Assembly: GCF_000148995.1 (NCBI RefSeq)
Contig: NZ_GL538353.1
Span: 682,001 to 746,000, forward strand
Source: Listeria grayi DSM 20601
GTDB taxonomy: Bacteria > Bacillota > Bacilli > Lactobacillales > Listeriaceae
Length of the DNA: 64,000 nucleotides
Direction: 5' to 3'
The translations under genes and the position numbers were made by a program. Positions 46,430 to 55,215 of the stretch are shown here, in pieces (the first letter of the stretch is position 1; every line of letters starts with the position of its first letter). A model generated the notes under the pieces. It searched no databases. It was not told the DNA's origin and saw nothing but the letters and a program-made list of their open reading frames with translations.

Positions 46430-48175
46430 ATGAAAGCCATCAAAGTTCTCGGTATTGCACCTTATTTAGGATTGAAAAAATTATTGGAAACAACAGCCAG
46501 ACAGCAACCGGATATTCAGCTGACATGCTTTGTCGGGGATTTAGAGGCAGGGCTCGACATTGCCGTTCGGGAAATCGAGCAGCACGAATTTGATATCATC
46601 ATTTCGCGAGGCGGGACGGCAACCTTGTTGAAGGAACATATGACGCTACCGGTCATCGATGTCGGCGTTTCCCAATATGATATTATGCAAATGTTGCAGT
46701 CCAGCCGGGAGTATATGGGGAAACGTGCACTAGTCGGATTTCAAAGTATCACGACGAGTGCCGGAGTAGTCGCTGAAATTCTGCAAGACGACATCGCGAT
46801 TTTTACGATCCATCAGCAAAATGAAGTTCGCGGGCTACTACAAGTACTTAAAAGTGAAGGATTTGATACGGTCTTAGGCGATATGATCACCACTAGAGCA
46901 GCGAAAGAAGTCGGACTCAATTACGTACAAGTCGTTTCAAGTAGCGAAAGTATTGAGCGTGGCTTGATGTTTGCACGTCTGCTCGGTCAGCAACTACAGC
47001 AAAAAAAGCAAATGATCGCTTATTATCAAGCACTGCTGCAGCATAAAAAATACTCTTTGTTGCTCTATCACTATCATACAGGGAAAGTAACTTTCTCAGA
47101 TATTCACCATGCCGCGGTTCAAAAACTGCAGCGAAAGATTCATTTTGAAACAATGAAAACACAGGTGATCCAGGACGCAGAAGAAATTTATATCGTGGAA
47201 AAACAACCACTTTCCGAGTCAGAATGTTTGCTTATTATTACGCAGAAACCCTTTTTAAGTATTTACGGGGCGGTTGCCGAACGAGAGACCGAACATGCTT
47301 CTTTTTCTTCCTTTGATTTGTTTTATCGAATCACAGAAACGGAGCCGTTTTTTAATATGATCGCTTCCTATAGTGTGCGCGACGACATTGTCTTCATTAC
47401 TGGTGAAAGAGGAACAGGGATCGATTATGTAGCAGAATTAGTGCACCGGCAAAGCCTGTATCCAAACGACACTTGGTATGAGATCGACTGCGCGAAAGTA
47501 ACGGATAAAGAGCTGCGCCAATGGCTGGAAAATACAACATCCTTTTTCTATGAAAATAATAAAGTCATACATTGGAAAAATATCGGCGCACTATCGCTGT
47601 ATCAATTAAACCAACTCTTTTCGGCGATCCGCGATACCGCACTCATTTTACGCAATAAAATCATCTTGTCTTTCTATACAAAAGAAGAAAAGCAGCTGTC
47701 CAGAAAGCAGGTCGAAGGCATTTTTGAAGAAAGCTTATCGTTGCTACATATTGAGTTGGCGCCACTTCGGAAACGGCGGGAATATATCCCCAACTTAGCA
47801 ACGATCTACATCAACAAGCTCAATCGGCAGTATGAACGGCAAGTCGTCGGTTTTGACAAAATGACACTACGGGAATTAGAACTGTATCACTGGCCTGGTA
47901 ATTATGGGGAATTTAAGCGCGTCATCAAAGAGAGTTTTTATCTCGCGGAAAGTTCCTATATCAAACAGGCGCAACTGCAACAAGTTATTAAAATGGACCT
48001 GACAACTGAAAGTGGGGAGAAACAAAAATGGGTGGGCTATCAAAAAGGAGAGCCGCTCGATGAGATCGTAAGCCATTTGATCCAGACAAGATTAAAGGAG
48101 ACAGGCATGAATAAGACGAAACTGGCAGAAGAGCTGGGGATCAGCCGAACCACGTTATGGCGCTATATTCGCTGA
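46430..48175 (+). CDS. PrpR_N-type regulator with degenerate sigma-54 activator domain
   Basis: The 581-residue protein starts with a PrpR_N sensor domain (KVLGIAPYLGL, FDIIISRGGTA, PVIDVGVSQYDIM; about 1-170). The middle (about 300-520) is related to AAA domains of sigma-54 activators: LAPLRKRREYIPNLA and YHWPGNYGEFKRVI remain. However, the Walker A is GERGTGID (325-332), with the essential lysine replaced, and the GAFTGA loop is absent. A Fis-type helix-turn-helix ends the protein (NKTKLAEELGISRTTLWRYI). ATG 46430 is chosen for GGAAAGGA upstream. It is divergent from the acid-sugar operon and is most likely its ligand-sensing, sigma-54-independent regulator. Confidence 0.87.
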   Translation: MKAIKVLGIAPYLGLKKLLETTARQQPDIQLTCFVGDLEAGLDIAVREIEQHEFDIIISRGGTATLLKEHMTLPVIDVGVSQYDIMQMLQSSREYMGKRALVGFQSITTSAGVVAEILQDDIAIFTIHQQNEVRGLLQVLKSEGFDTVLGDMITTRAAKEVGLNYVQVVSSSESIERGLMFARLLGQQLQQKKQMIAYYQALLQHKKYSLLLYHYHTGKVTFSDIHHAAVQKLQRKIHFETMKTQVIQDAEEIYIVEKQPLSESECLLIITQKPFLSIYGAVAERETEHASFSSFDLFYRITETEPFFNMIASYSVRDDIVFITGERGTGIDYVAELVHRQSLYPNDTWYEIDCAKVTDKELRQWLENTTSFFYENNKVIHWKNIGALSLYQLNQLFSAIRDTALILRNKIILSFYTKEEKQLSRKQVEGIFEESLSLLHIELAPLRKRREYIPNLATIYINKLNRQYERQVVGFDKMTLRELELYHWPGNYGEFKRVIKESFYLAESSYIKQAQLQQVIKMDLTTESGEKQKWVGYQKGEPLDEIVSHLIQTRLKETGMNKTKLAEELGISRTTLWRYIR

Positions 48176-48181
48176 CAAAAC

Positions 48182-48224
48182 AAAAAAGCTGCAAGGAAAG
48201 TAGCGGTAACTACTTCCTTGCAGC
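48182..48224 (-). terminator. Terminator of rpmB
   Basis: GCTGCAAGGAA-GTAG pairs with CTAC-TTCCTTGCAGC. The T-run (TTTTTTG) follows on the minus strand only, so it serves rpmB; it may also slow transcripts from the convergent regulator gene. Confidence 0.9.
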
Positions 48225-48268
48225 CGGATTTCTCTATTATCTAGAGAAACATGATCGCTTATATACGA

Positions 48269-48457
48269 TTAAACACGTTCCACTTTACCAGATTTAAGCG
48301 CACGAGCGGAAACCCAAACTTTTTTCGGTTTACCGTTTACTAGGATCCGGACCTTTTGCAGGTTAGCTTTCCAAGTACGTTTGCTATAGTTCATTGCGTG
48401 AGAACGTTTGTTACCAGAGCGTGATCGACGACCTGTGATGACACATTCTTTAGCCAT
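48269..48457 (-). CDS. rpmB: 50S ribosomal protein L28
   Basis: The 62-residue basic protein begins [23 protein letters not shown], typical for L28, and ends with [24 protein letters not shown] lies before the ATG. The zinc-binding CxxC pairs of some L28 proteins are absent (only one cysteine). It stands alone on the minus strand, divergent from asp23, as in other Listeria and Bacillus genomes. Confidence 0.97.
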   Translation of the reverse strand: MAKECVITGRRSRSGNKRSHAMNYSKRTWKANLQKVRILVNGKPKKVWVSARALKSGKVERV

Positions 48458-48533
48458 TATTACCCCTCCTTACAGAGTCACTTTGACGTTTTATCATAAA
48501 TTAAAAACGTTTGATGTTTTCATACACTAGAAT

Positions 48534-48562
48534 AATTTACCATACCGATTACAACATTGCAA
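48534..48562 (-). promoter_or_regulatory. Promoter of rpmB
   Basis: On the minus strand TTGCAA (48562-48557), 17 bases, then TGG-TAAATT (hexamer 48539-48534). It gives a leader of about 70 bases. Confidence 0.55.
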
Positions 48563-48596
48563 GTGTTTATGCGAAAAAGGTGCAAAGAAATTTTAC

Positions 48597-48625
48597 TTGA
48601 CAGAAGAGAAGTTTTTGCCTATGCT
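48597..48625 (+). promoter_or_regulatory. Promoter 1 of asp23-fakA
   Basis: TTGACA (48597-48602), 17 bases, TATGCT (48620-48625). Confidence 0.65.
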
Positions 48626-48653
48626 TTCCATTGATAAATGATTATAGTAAAAT
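48625..48653 (+). promoter_or_regulatory. Promoter 2 of asp23-fakA
   Basis: TTTCCA (48625-48630), 17 bases, TAAAAT (48648-48653). It is in tandem with promoter 1 and 50 bases before the start codon. Confidence 0.45.
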
Positions 48654-48705
48654 AGAGTGGAGACGAAATCGTTCCGTATAATTATGCTAATTTGGAGGAA
48701 TTAAT

Positions 48706-49068
48706 GTGGCCTTAGAATATGAAACAAATCTAGGAAAAGTAGACATAACAAATGAAGTGATCGCGGCCATTGCCGGCGGCGCTGCAGAAGAAAATTTTGG
48801 GATCGTCGGGATGGCAAGCAGACATCAGATCCGCGATGGCTTAACAGATATCTTGCGTAGAGAAAACTACACCAAAGGAATAATTGTCAGACAAGAAGAA
48901 GGACTGCATATCGATATGTACATTATCGTCAGCTTCGGTACAAAAATCTCTGAGGTAGCTCATACCGTGCAAGAACGTGTCAAATATACATTAGAGAAAA
49001 CACTTGGGATTCATGTTGAATCCGTCAATATCTATGTGCAGGGTGTGCGCGTAACCAAGGAATTATAA
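48706..49068 (+). CDS. yloU: Asp23/Gls24 family protein (YloU)
   Basis: Small (120 residues) envelope-stress-type protein with the DUF322/Asp23 fold (LGKVDITNEVIAAIAGGAAEEN, EEGLHIDMYIIVSFGTKIS, HVESVNIYVQGV). Its role is not settled; in Bacilli it always precedes the fatty-acid kinase gene. The start codon is GTG at 48706, placed 6 bases after TTTGGAGGAA. Confidence 0.92.
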   Translation: MALEYETNLGKVDITNEVIAAIAGGAAEENFGIVGMASRHQIRDGLTDILRRENYTKGIIVRQEEGLHIDMYIIVSFGTKISEVAHTVQERVKYTLEKTLGIHVESVNIYVQGVRVTKEL

Positions 49069-49084
49069 GGGAGGACACTATCTA

Positions 49085-50743
49085 GTGGGAACGAAACAGA
49101 TCGATGCAGAAAAATTGGCAGCAATGATAGCGCTTGGTGCTGAAAACTTAGCAAAACAAGCAGAATTTGTAGATTCGCTGAATGTTTTTCCAGTGCCGGA
49201 TGGCGATACAGGAACCAATATGAATCTTTCAATGAGTAGCGGGGCGGCAGAAGTTGCGAAAACGAGCCATTCTACTGTAAGTAGTGTAGGAGCAAGTTTA
49301 GCAAAGGGATTATTGATGGGAGCAAGAGGGAACTCTGGTGTTATTCTCTCTCAATTATTCCGCGGTTTTGCAAAAGCCATCGAAACAAAGACAGAATTAG
49401 ATGCAGAAACATTTGCAGCCGCTTTTGCGCGTGGCGTAGAAACGGCTTATAAAGCAGTAATGAAACCCGTAGAGGGAACCATTTTAACAGTGGCACGCGA
49501 AGCAGCCAAAGCAGGAATGGAAGCAGCGAAAGCGGAAAATGATGTTGAAAAAGTAATGCGTGCTGTGGTCGAAAAAGGCCAAATCGCGCTCGAACATACG
49601 CCAGAGCAATTACCTGTCCTGAAAGAAGTGGGCGTAGTAGACAGTGGCGGTCAAGGGCTGATGTTTATTTATGAAGGCTTTTTGAGCATTCTTACCGGTG
49701 AAGTGATTCCAGAATCAAAAGCGATCGATTCGATGAAGGAATTGGTGAACGCCGAACATCATCGGCATGTCCAAGATTTTATGGATACAAGTGAGATCGA
49801 ATTCGGCTACTGTACCGAAATGATCGTACAGATCAAAGATCAGCCAGCAACGAAAAAAGCATTTGACGAAGGTGCATTCCGCCAAGATCTAAGTGAAATG
49901 GGTGATTCCTTACTTGTAGCAGCGGATGAGGAGATCGTCAAAGTCCACGTCCATGCCGAACATCCTGGAGAAGTCTTGAATTATGGCGAACAATACGGAA
50001 CGCTACTTAAAATCAAGATCGAAAATATGCGGGAACAGCACCAAGCGATTGTGGGCGAAGAAGCTGCATCCGCCACGCCAACTGTGAAGTACGGTATTAT
50101 TAGTATTTCTGCCGGAAGTGGTATTGAGGAACTGTTTAAAAGCATGGGCACGACATATGTGCTTTCCGGCGGACAAACAATGAATCCTAGTACAGCAGAC
50201 ATCACAAAGGCGATCGAACAAGTAAATGCCGAGTATGTGTTTGTACTTCCAAATAATAAAAATATCCAAATGGCTGCCGAACAAGCTGCAGAAGTAGCAG
50301 GCAACGATAAAGTAAAAGTGATCCCGACTAGATCGATCCCACAAGGACTGGCGGCACTGCTTGCTTTCCAAGAAGATGAGAGCTTGGAAACAAATGAAGT
50401 AGCAATGAAAGAAGCGAGTCAAGAAGTGAAAAGCGGTCAAGTAACAACAGCGGTCCGCGATACGGCGATCGATGGTGTTGCTATCAAGAAAAATGACTTT
50501 ATTGGACTTGTTGAAAGTAAGATCGTAGTCAGCACGCCGTCGTTAGAAAAAACAGCGATCGATACATTAGCAGCTATGCTGGACGAAGATGTAGAGATTG
50601 TTACAGTATTAGTCGGCGAGAATGTCGAACAGACTAATATCGATGCGATCGCCGCATATTTAGAAGAAACAGACGAGGATATCGAGTTGGAGATCCATCA
50701 AGGCGGTCAGCCTGTCTATCCGTTCTTGTTCTCGGTCGAATAA
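49085..50743 (+). CDS. fakA: Fatty acid kinase subunit FakA (YloV, DhaL-domain)
   Basis: Phosphorylates fatty acids held by FakB so that they can enter phospholipid synthesis. The 552-residue protein has an N-terminal DhaL/DAK2 kinase domain (VPDGDTGTNMNLSMSSG near residue 38, GARGNSGVILSQLFRG near 80), a linker domain and a C-terminal domain that binds FakB. Start codon GTG 49085 follows AAGGGAGGA. The function name follows the Staphylococcus homologue. Confidence 0.9.
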   Translation: MGTKQIDAEKLAAMIALGAENLAKQAEFVDSLNVFPVPDGDTGTNMNLSMSSGAAEVAKTSHSTVSSVGASLAKGLLMGARGNSGVILSQLFRGFAKAIETKTELDAETFAAAFARGVETAYKAVMKPVEGTILTVAREAAKAGMEAAKAENDVEKVMRAVVEKGQIALEHTPEQLPVLKEVGVVDSGGQGLMFIYEGFLSILTGEVIPESKAIDSMKELVNAEHHRHVQDFMDTSEIEFGYCTEMIVQIKDQPATKKAFDEGAFRQDLSEMGDSLLVAADEEIVKVHVHAEHPGEVLNYGEQYGTLLKIKIENMREQHQAIVGEEAASATPTVKYGIISISAGSGIEELFKSMGTTYVLSGGQTMNPSTADITKAIEQVNAEYVFVLPNNKNIQMAAEQAAEVAGNDKVKVIPTRSIPQGLAALLAFQEDESLETNEVAMKEASQEVKSGQVTTAVRDTAIDGVAIKKNDFIGLVESKIVVSTPSLEKTAIDTLAAMLDEDVEIVTVLVGENVEQTNIDAIAAYLEETDEDIELEIHQGGQPVYPFLFSVE

Positions 50744-50769
50744 AAAAAGGCGGAAGGAAGTCGGTAAAC

Positions 50770-51432
50770 GTGAAATATAATAGTGTTTTTGATATCATTG
50801 GTCCAGTTATGGTAGGACCATCCAGTTCCCATACAGCAGGGGCAAACAAAATCGGATCGATCGCTAGAAGTATTTTCGGCGACCAGCCTTCGCAAGTAGA
50901 TATCCATTTATACGGCTCTTTTGCCAAGACCTATAAAGGGCACGGCACCGATGTGGCATTGATCGGCGGACTGCTTGAACTAGCTCCGGACGATCCACAG
51001 CTAAAAGTATCCAAACAACTGGCACTTGATGCCGGTATCCATATCCAATTTATTGAAGAGCAAGAAGAACCACCGCATCCGAACACAGTCAAATTAGTTT
51101 TGAAAAACGGGATGCAGCAAATGACATTAGTGGGAGCTTCGATCGGCGGTGGCAAAGTCGAGATCGTCCGCTTGAATGAATTTGAGTTGGAATTCACCGG
51201 GACCGCACCGGCGATCGTGATCTTGCATCAAGATAAATACGGCGCCATTGCCGCTGTTTCCCGTATCATTGCCGATAATCAAATCAATATCGGTCAAATG
51301 AAAGTCTCACGCAAAGTAAAAGGCGACGAGGCACTTATGGTCATCGAAGTAGACCAGACAGCAAGTAAGGAAGTACTAGATCAGATCGCAGCATTAGCTG
51401 GTATTTATCAGGTAGCCAGCATCATCATATGA
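50770..51432 (+). CDS. sdaAB: L-serine dehydratase beta subunit
   Basis: With the alpha subunit it converts L-serine to pyruvate and ammonia through an iron-sulphur cluster. The 220 residues hold the beta domain (FDIIGPVMVGPSSSHTAGANKIG) and a C-terminal ACT domain (about 150-220). The start is GTG 50770 with GGCGGAAGGAAG upstream. Confidence 0.95.
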   Translation: MKYNSVFDIIGPVMVGPSSSHTAGANKIGSIARSIFGDQPSQVDIHLYGSFAKTYKGHGTDVALIGGLLELAPDDPQLKVSKQLALDAGIHIQFIEEQEEPPHPNTVKLVLKNGMQQMTLVGASIGGGKVEIVRLNEFELEFTGTAPAIVILHQDKYGAIAAVSRIIADNQINIGQMKVSRKVKGDEALMVIEVDQTASKEVLDQIAALAGIYQVASIII

Positions 51433-51439
51433 ACATTCA

Positions 51440-51469
51440 GAAACTTATCACTCGCATGTGATAAGTTTC
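51440..51469 (+). other. Perfect 12-bp hairpin between sdaAB and sdaAA
   Basis: GAAACTTATCAC and GTGATAAGTTTC pair around TCGCAT, seven bases after the sdaAB stop. Only TTCC follows, so it is a weak terminator at best; it could set the subunit ratio or protect the sdaAB message. Confidence 0.6.
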
Positions 51470-51504
51470 TTCCTGTAAAGATGTGAAGGAAAGAGAGTGA
51501 TAGA

Positions 51505-52404
51505 ATGTTTCGAACAGTCGCAGAACTAGTGGAGATTGCCACGAAAGAAAATATTACCATTGCGGAACTGATGATTCGCCGGGAAATGTCGATTGCCGGC
51601 ACACCACGCGAGGAAATCGTCCAAGCCATGGAACATAATTTAGAAGTGATGGAACAAGCCATCGAAAATGGGGAAGCAGGAGTAACATCCACCACAGGAT
51701 TAACGGGCGGAGATGCTACATTGATAAAAGCATATATCGAAAAAGGCAACTTTTTATCTGGCCCCGTTTTATTGGATGCAGTGGCAAAAGCGGTCGCGAC
51801 GAATGAAGTGAATGCTGCTATGGGAATCATTTGCGCCACACCAACAGCAGGAAGCGCTGGTGTCGTTCCAGGTGTGCTATTCGCTGTAAGAGATAAGCTC
51901 GGCCTCTCCAAAGCCGATATGGTCGATTTTCTATTTACAGCTGGTGCATTCGGTTATGTGGTTGCCAACAATGCGTTTATCAGTGGGGCAGCAGGCGGGT
52001 GTCAAGCAGAGATCGGATCAGCAAGTGCAATGGCTTCAGCAGCAGTTGTAGCAGCGGCGGGCGGAACGCCGGAACAATCAGCGCACGCGATGGCGATCAC
52101 GATGAAAAATATGCTTGGTCTTGTGTGCGATCCAGTAGCAGGTCTTGTCGAAGTTCCCTGCATCAAACGTAATGCGCTAGGTGCCTCACAAGCGATCATT
52201 TCAGCCGATATGGCGCTAGCAGGAGTAACCAGCAGAATCCCATGTGATGAAGTTATTGAAGCGATGTATCGTGTCGGACTCCAAATACCAGGCTCGCTTC
52301 GGGAAACAGCAGAAGGCGGACTCGCAGCTACACCAACAGGCAGAGCGATCCAACAACGGATCTTTGGCCTATCACCGGAGAATACCAGTGACGAATCTAT
52401 CTAA
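51505..52404 (+). CDS. sdaAA: L-serine dehydratase alpha subunit
   Basis: Catalytic 299-residue subunit. It has TSTTGLTGGDATL, CATPTAGSAGVVPG and CDPVAGLVEVPC-KRN, whose cysteines bind the [4Fe-4S] cluster. The ribosome site GGAAAGAGAG precedes the ATG. It overlaps recG by 17 bases. Confidence 0.95.
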   Translation: MFRTVAELVEIATKENITIAELMIRREMSIAGTPREEIVQAMEHNLEVMEQAIENGEAGVTSTTGLTGGDATLIKAYIEKGNFLSGPVLLDAVAKAVATNEVNAAMGIICATPTAGSAGVVPGVLFAVRDKLGLSKADMVDFLFTAGAFGYVVANNAFISGAAGGCQAEIGSASAMASAAVVAAAGGTPEQSAHAMAITMKNMLGLVCDPVAGLVEVPCIKRNALGASQAIISADMALAGVTSRIPCDEVIEAMYRVGLQIPGSLRETAEGGLAATPTGRAIQQRIFGLSPENTSDESI

Positions 52405-54436
52405 GCTGCCACTTTCCGCGTTAAAAGGAGTCGGCGAAGAAACAGCAAAGCATTTTCATGAATTGGCGATTGACACGATAGCTGATTTGCTGTGGAACTT
52501 CCCGCATCGCTATGAAGACTATCGCTTAAAAGATCTGATGGATGTTGCAGATGAAGAGCGAATCACGATCCAAGGCGAAGTCCTGACTGAGGCAACGATC
52601 GCCTTTTACGGCAGAAAAAAATCAAAACTCTCTTTTCGGATCTCGGATCACGAACAAGTCGTGAAAGTCGATTTTTTCAACCAGCCCTATTTGAAAAACA
52701 ATATCGTGGTCGGGGAGACCGTTACCGTTTCAGGAAAATGGAACAAGGCACGTGCTCAAATCACCGGTAGCAAATTGAAAAAAGGCGAACTTCAAGAAGA
52801 ACAAGAACTTGAAGGCGTCTATCGATTAAAGGGCACGATCCGCAATAAAACGATCCAGAAATATGTCAAACAAGCCTTAGACTTATATCTCCAAGATATT
52901 GAAGAGATCATTCCTCCAAAATGGCTGGAGAAATATCAGCTGATCGGCAGGCAGGAAGCGCTGGCTACGATGCACTTCCCGAAAAGTGAGGATGCGCTCA
53001 AGCAAGCACGCCGACGTTTTGTTTATGAAGAGTTTCTTCTCTTTCAACTGAAAATGCAGTTTTTCCGCAAGCTGGAAAGAGAAAAATCCGGGGGGATCTC
53101 GATCGACTATGACGTAGAAAAACTGCGCCATTATATCGAAGGCCTGCCATTTCCACTAACTTCCGCCCAAAAACGAGTTGTCAATGAGATCTGTGGCGAT
53201 ATGAAATCCCATTTCCACATGAACCGGCTGCTGCAAGGAGATGTAGGCTCCGGGAAAACCGTCGTTGCCTCAATTGCCATGTATGCGGCTGTTCAAAGCG
53301 GTTTTCAAGCCGCCTTGATGGTACCGACAGAGATTTTGGCAGAGCAGCATGCGAATTCTCTAGTGGAACTCTTGCAGCCACTAGATATCACCGTAGCCCT
53401 TTTAACAAGCAGTGTGAAAGGGAAAAAACGGCGCGAGTTATTGCAGTTGCTCGAAGACGGTGCAATTGATGTCGTAGTCGGCACCCATGCGTTGATCCAA
53501 GAAGAAGTCGTTTTTTCCAAACTGGGACTTGTGATCACGGATGAACAGCATCGCTTCGGAGTCAAACAGCGAAGAGTGCTGCGCGAAAAAGGCGAATATC
53601 CGGATGTGCTGTTTATGACCGCGACACCGATCCCAAGAACCTTGGCGATCACGGCATTTGGCGAAATGGACGTTTCGATTATCGACGAACTGCCAGCTGG
53701 ACGAAAAGCGATCGAAACCTTTTGGGTCAAACATGAGATGTTGGATCGCGTGATCGGCTTTATGGAAAAAGAGATCCAAAAAGGCAGACAAGTTTATATT
53801 ATTTGTCCGCTGATCGAAGAATCGGAGAAATTAGACGTCCAGAATGCGATCGACGTATACAATATCTTAGAACAAAAATGGCATGGCCGTCACAAAGTTG
53901 GACTGATGCATGGGAAACTACTTCCTGCAGAAAAAGAAGACATCATGCGTGATTTTAATGAAAATAATCTCGATTGCTTAGTTTCGACTACTGTCGTGGA
54001 AGTAGGCGTCAACGTTCCCAATGCAACGATGATGGTCATCTATGACGCGGACCGGTTTGGCTTAGCGCAGCTTCATCAGTTGCGTGGCCGGGTTGGCCGA
54101 GGCAGCGAACAATCATACTGTATCTTGATCGCCAATCCGAAAACAGAGGTCGGAAAGGAACGTATGAGTATCATGACGGAGACGAATGATGGCTTCGTTG
54201 TCAGCGAACGTGATTTGGAACTGCGTGGCCCCGGTGAATTTTTTGGAAGTAAGCAAAGCGGTGTGCCGGAATTTCAAGTCGCAGATATGGTACATGATTA
54301 CCGCGTCCTAGAAATCGCTCGTCAAGATGCAGCGGAACTGATCTTTACAGAAAACCTTACTGAAAATCCAGCCTATCAAGCGCTTTACGCCCAACTACAA
54401 GCAGAAGGTGTATTTGAATCACAGAAGCTGGACTAA
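52388..54436 (+). CDS. recG: ATP-dependent DNA helicase RecG
   Basis: Remodels stalled forks and branched DNA. The 682-residue protein has the wedge/OB domain (about 55-150), Walker A LQGDVGSGKTV near residue 283, DEQHRFGV (DExH box) near 385, TATPIPRT, and the C-terminal LRGRVGRG motif near 570. The start codon is GTG 52388, inside the end of sdaAA, with CCGGAGAA before it; it gives the expected TNLSKLPLSALKGVG beginning. The longer frame from 52244 lies wholly within sdaAA. Confidence 0.95.
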   Translation: MTNLSKLPLSALKGVGEETAKHFHELAIDTIADLLWNFPHRYEDYRLKDLMDVADEERITIQGEVLTEATIAFYGRKKSKLSFRISDHEQVVKVDFFNQPYLKNNIVVGETVTVSGKWNKARAQITGSKLKKGELQEEQELEGVYRLKGTIRNKTIQKYVKQALDLYLQDIEEIIPPKWLEKYQLIGRQEALATMHFPKSEDALKQARRRFVYEEFLLFQLKMQFFRKLEREKSGGISIDYDVEKLRHYIEGLPFPLTSAQKRVVNEICGDMKSHFHMNRLLQGDVGSGKTVVASIAMYAAVQSGFQAALMVPTEILAEQHANSLVELLQPLDITVALLTSSVKGKKRRELLQLLEDGAIDVVVGTHALIQEEVVFSKLGLVITDEQHRFGVKQRRVLREKGEYPDVLFMTATPIPRTLAITAFGEMDVSIIDELPAGRKAIETFWVKHEMLDRVIGFMEKEIQKGRQVYIICPLIEESEKLDVQNAIDVYNILEQKWHGRHKVGLMHGKLLPAEKEDIMRDFNENNLDCLVSTTVVEVGVNVPNATMMVIYDADRFGLAQLHQLRGRVGRGSEQSYCILIANPKTEVGKERMSIMTETNDGFVVSERDLELRGPGEFFGSKQSGVPEFQVADMVHDYRVLEIARQDAAELIFTENLTENPAYQALYAQLQAEGVFESQKLD

Positions 54437-54527
54437 GCGCTGTATTTATCGCTATTTAAATAAAACACTTGCATATCGACTTGTTTTTTTATACCATTAT
54501 AGCGTAATGCTTGTGTGCATGAAGCTC

Positions 54528-54566
54528 GGGACTACTATTCTTTTTCAGAGAGTTGTCCCATTTTTT
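54528..54566 (+). terminator. Terminator after recG
   Basis: GGGACTACT (54528-54536) pairs with AGTTGTCCC (54551-54559), with one T-T mismatch, followed by ATTTTTTG. It overlaps the -35 of the fapR promoter by a base or two. Confidence 0.75.
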
Positions 54567-54593
54567 GCAATCCTATTTAGTAGCAGGTATTAA
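54565..54593 (+). promoter_or_regulatory. Promoter of fapR-plsX-fabD-fabG
   Basis: TTGCAA (54565-54570), 17 bases, TATTAA (54588-54593). The -10 is covered by the FapR operator. Confidence 0.6.
54577..54593. promoter_or_regulatory. FapR operator
   Basis: TTAGTAGCAGGTATTAA matches the FapR inverted-repeat type (TTAGTA-N5-TACTAA) with one changed base in the right arm. Its place over the -10 of the fapR operon fits repression that is relieved by malonyl-CoA. Confidence 0.75.
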
Positions 54594-54628
54594 AACCCCA
54601 TACCGAAAAAACGAGATGAGGAATGGCA

Positions 54629-55210
54629 ATGAAAAAATATTCCAAACAGGAAAGACAATCTAAATTACGAGAAGCAATTAAAGACAATCCTTTTATTACG
54701 GATGAACAACTTGCCAAAAAATTTCAAGTCAGTGTGCAGACGATCAGACTGGACCGAGTAGCTTTAGCGATACCCGAACTTCGGGAGCGTATCAAGGAAG
54801 TAGCAAGTGAAAACTATGTAGATGCAGTAAAAAGTCTGCCGATTGATGAAATCATCGGCGAGATCATTGACATTGAATTGAATCGCAGTGCGATCTCGAT
54901 TTTTGATGTCACACCGGAACACGTCTTTAAACGCAACAAAATAGCCCGTGGACATCATTTGTTTGCCCAAGCCAACTCCTTAGCAACTGCTGTCATCCCA
55001 AATAAGCTTGCCCTCACCACGCAAGCAACGATTCGTTTCGTGCGTTCCGTTTATGAAGGCGAACGAGTGGTAGCCAAAGCAAAAGTGCGACCGACTACAA
55101 ATAACCGCTCGATCACGATCGTTGATATCAACAGCTATGTCGGTGACGAAATCGTTTTAAAAGGTAAATTTGAAATGTATCATGCTACAGAAAAAAGTAA
55201 AAAGGAATGA
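54629..55210 (+). CDS. fapR: Fatty acid and phospholipid biosynthesis repressor
   Basis: Global repressor that senses malonyl-CoA. The 193-residue protein has an N-terminal helix-turn-helix ([21 protein letters not shown]) and a C-terminal hot-dog domain that binds malonyl-CoA ([31 protein letters not shown]). ATG 54629 is chosen over ATG 54623, which would leave only one base after GATGAGG. It overlaps the frame of plsX slightly at its end and heads the operon it controls. Confidence 0.94.
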   Translation: MKKYSKQERQSKLREAIKDNPFITDEQLAKKFQVSVQTIRLDRVALAIPELRERIKEVASENYVDAVKSLPIDEIIGEIIDIELNRSAISIFDVTPEHVFKRNKIARGHHLFAQANSLATAVIPNKLALTTQATIRFVRSVYEGERVVAKAKVRPTTNNRSITIVDINSYVGDEIVLKGKFEMYHATEKSKKE

Positions 55211-55215
55211 CGAAT

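Noticed and set aside
53305-53730. 141-codon frame on the minus strand within recG
   Set aside because: Antisense shadow of the helicase core, with no ribosome site or family motifs.
54408-54593. 61-codon plus-strand frame after recG
   Set aside because: It begins inside recG and runs through the recG terminator, the fapR promoter and the FapR operator; no ribosome site.
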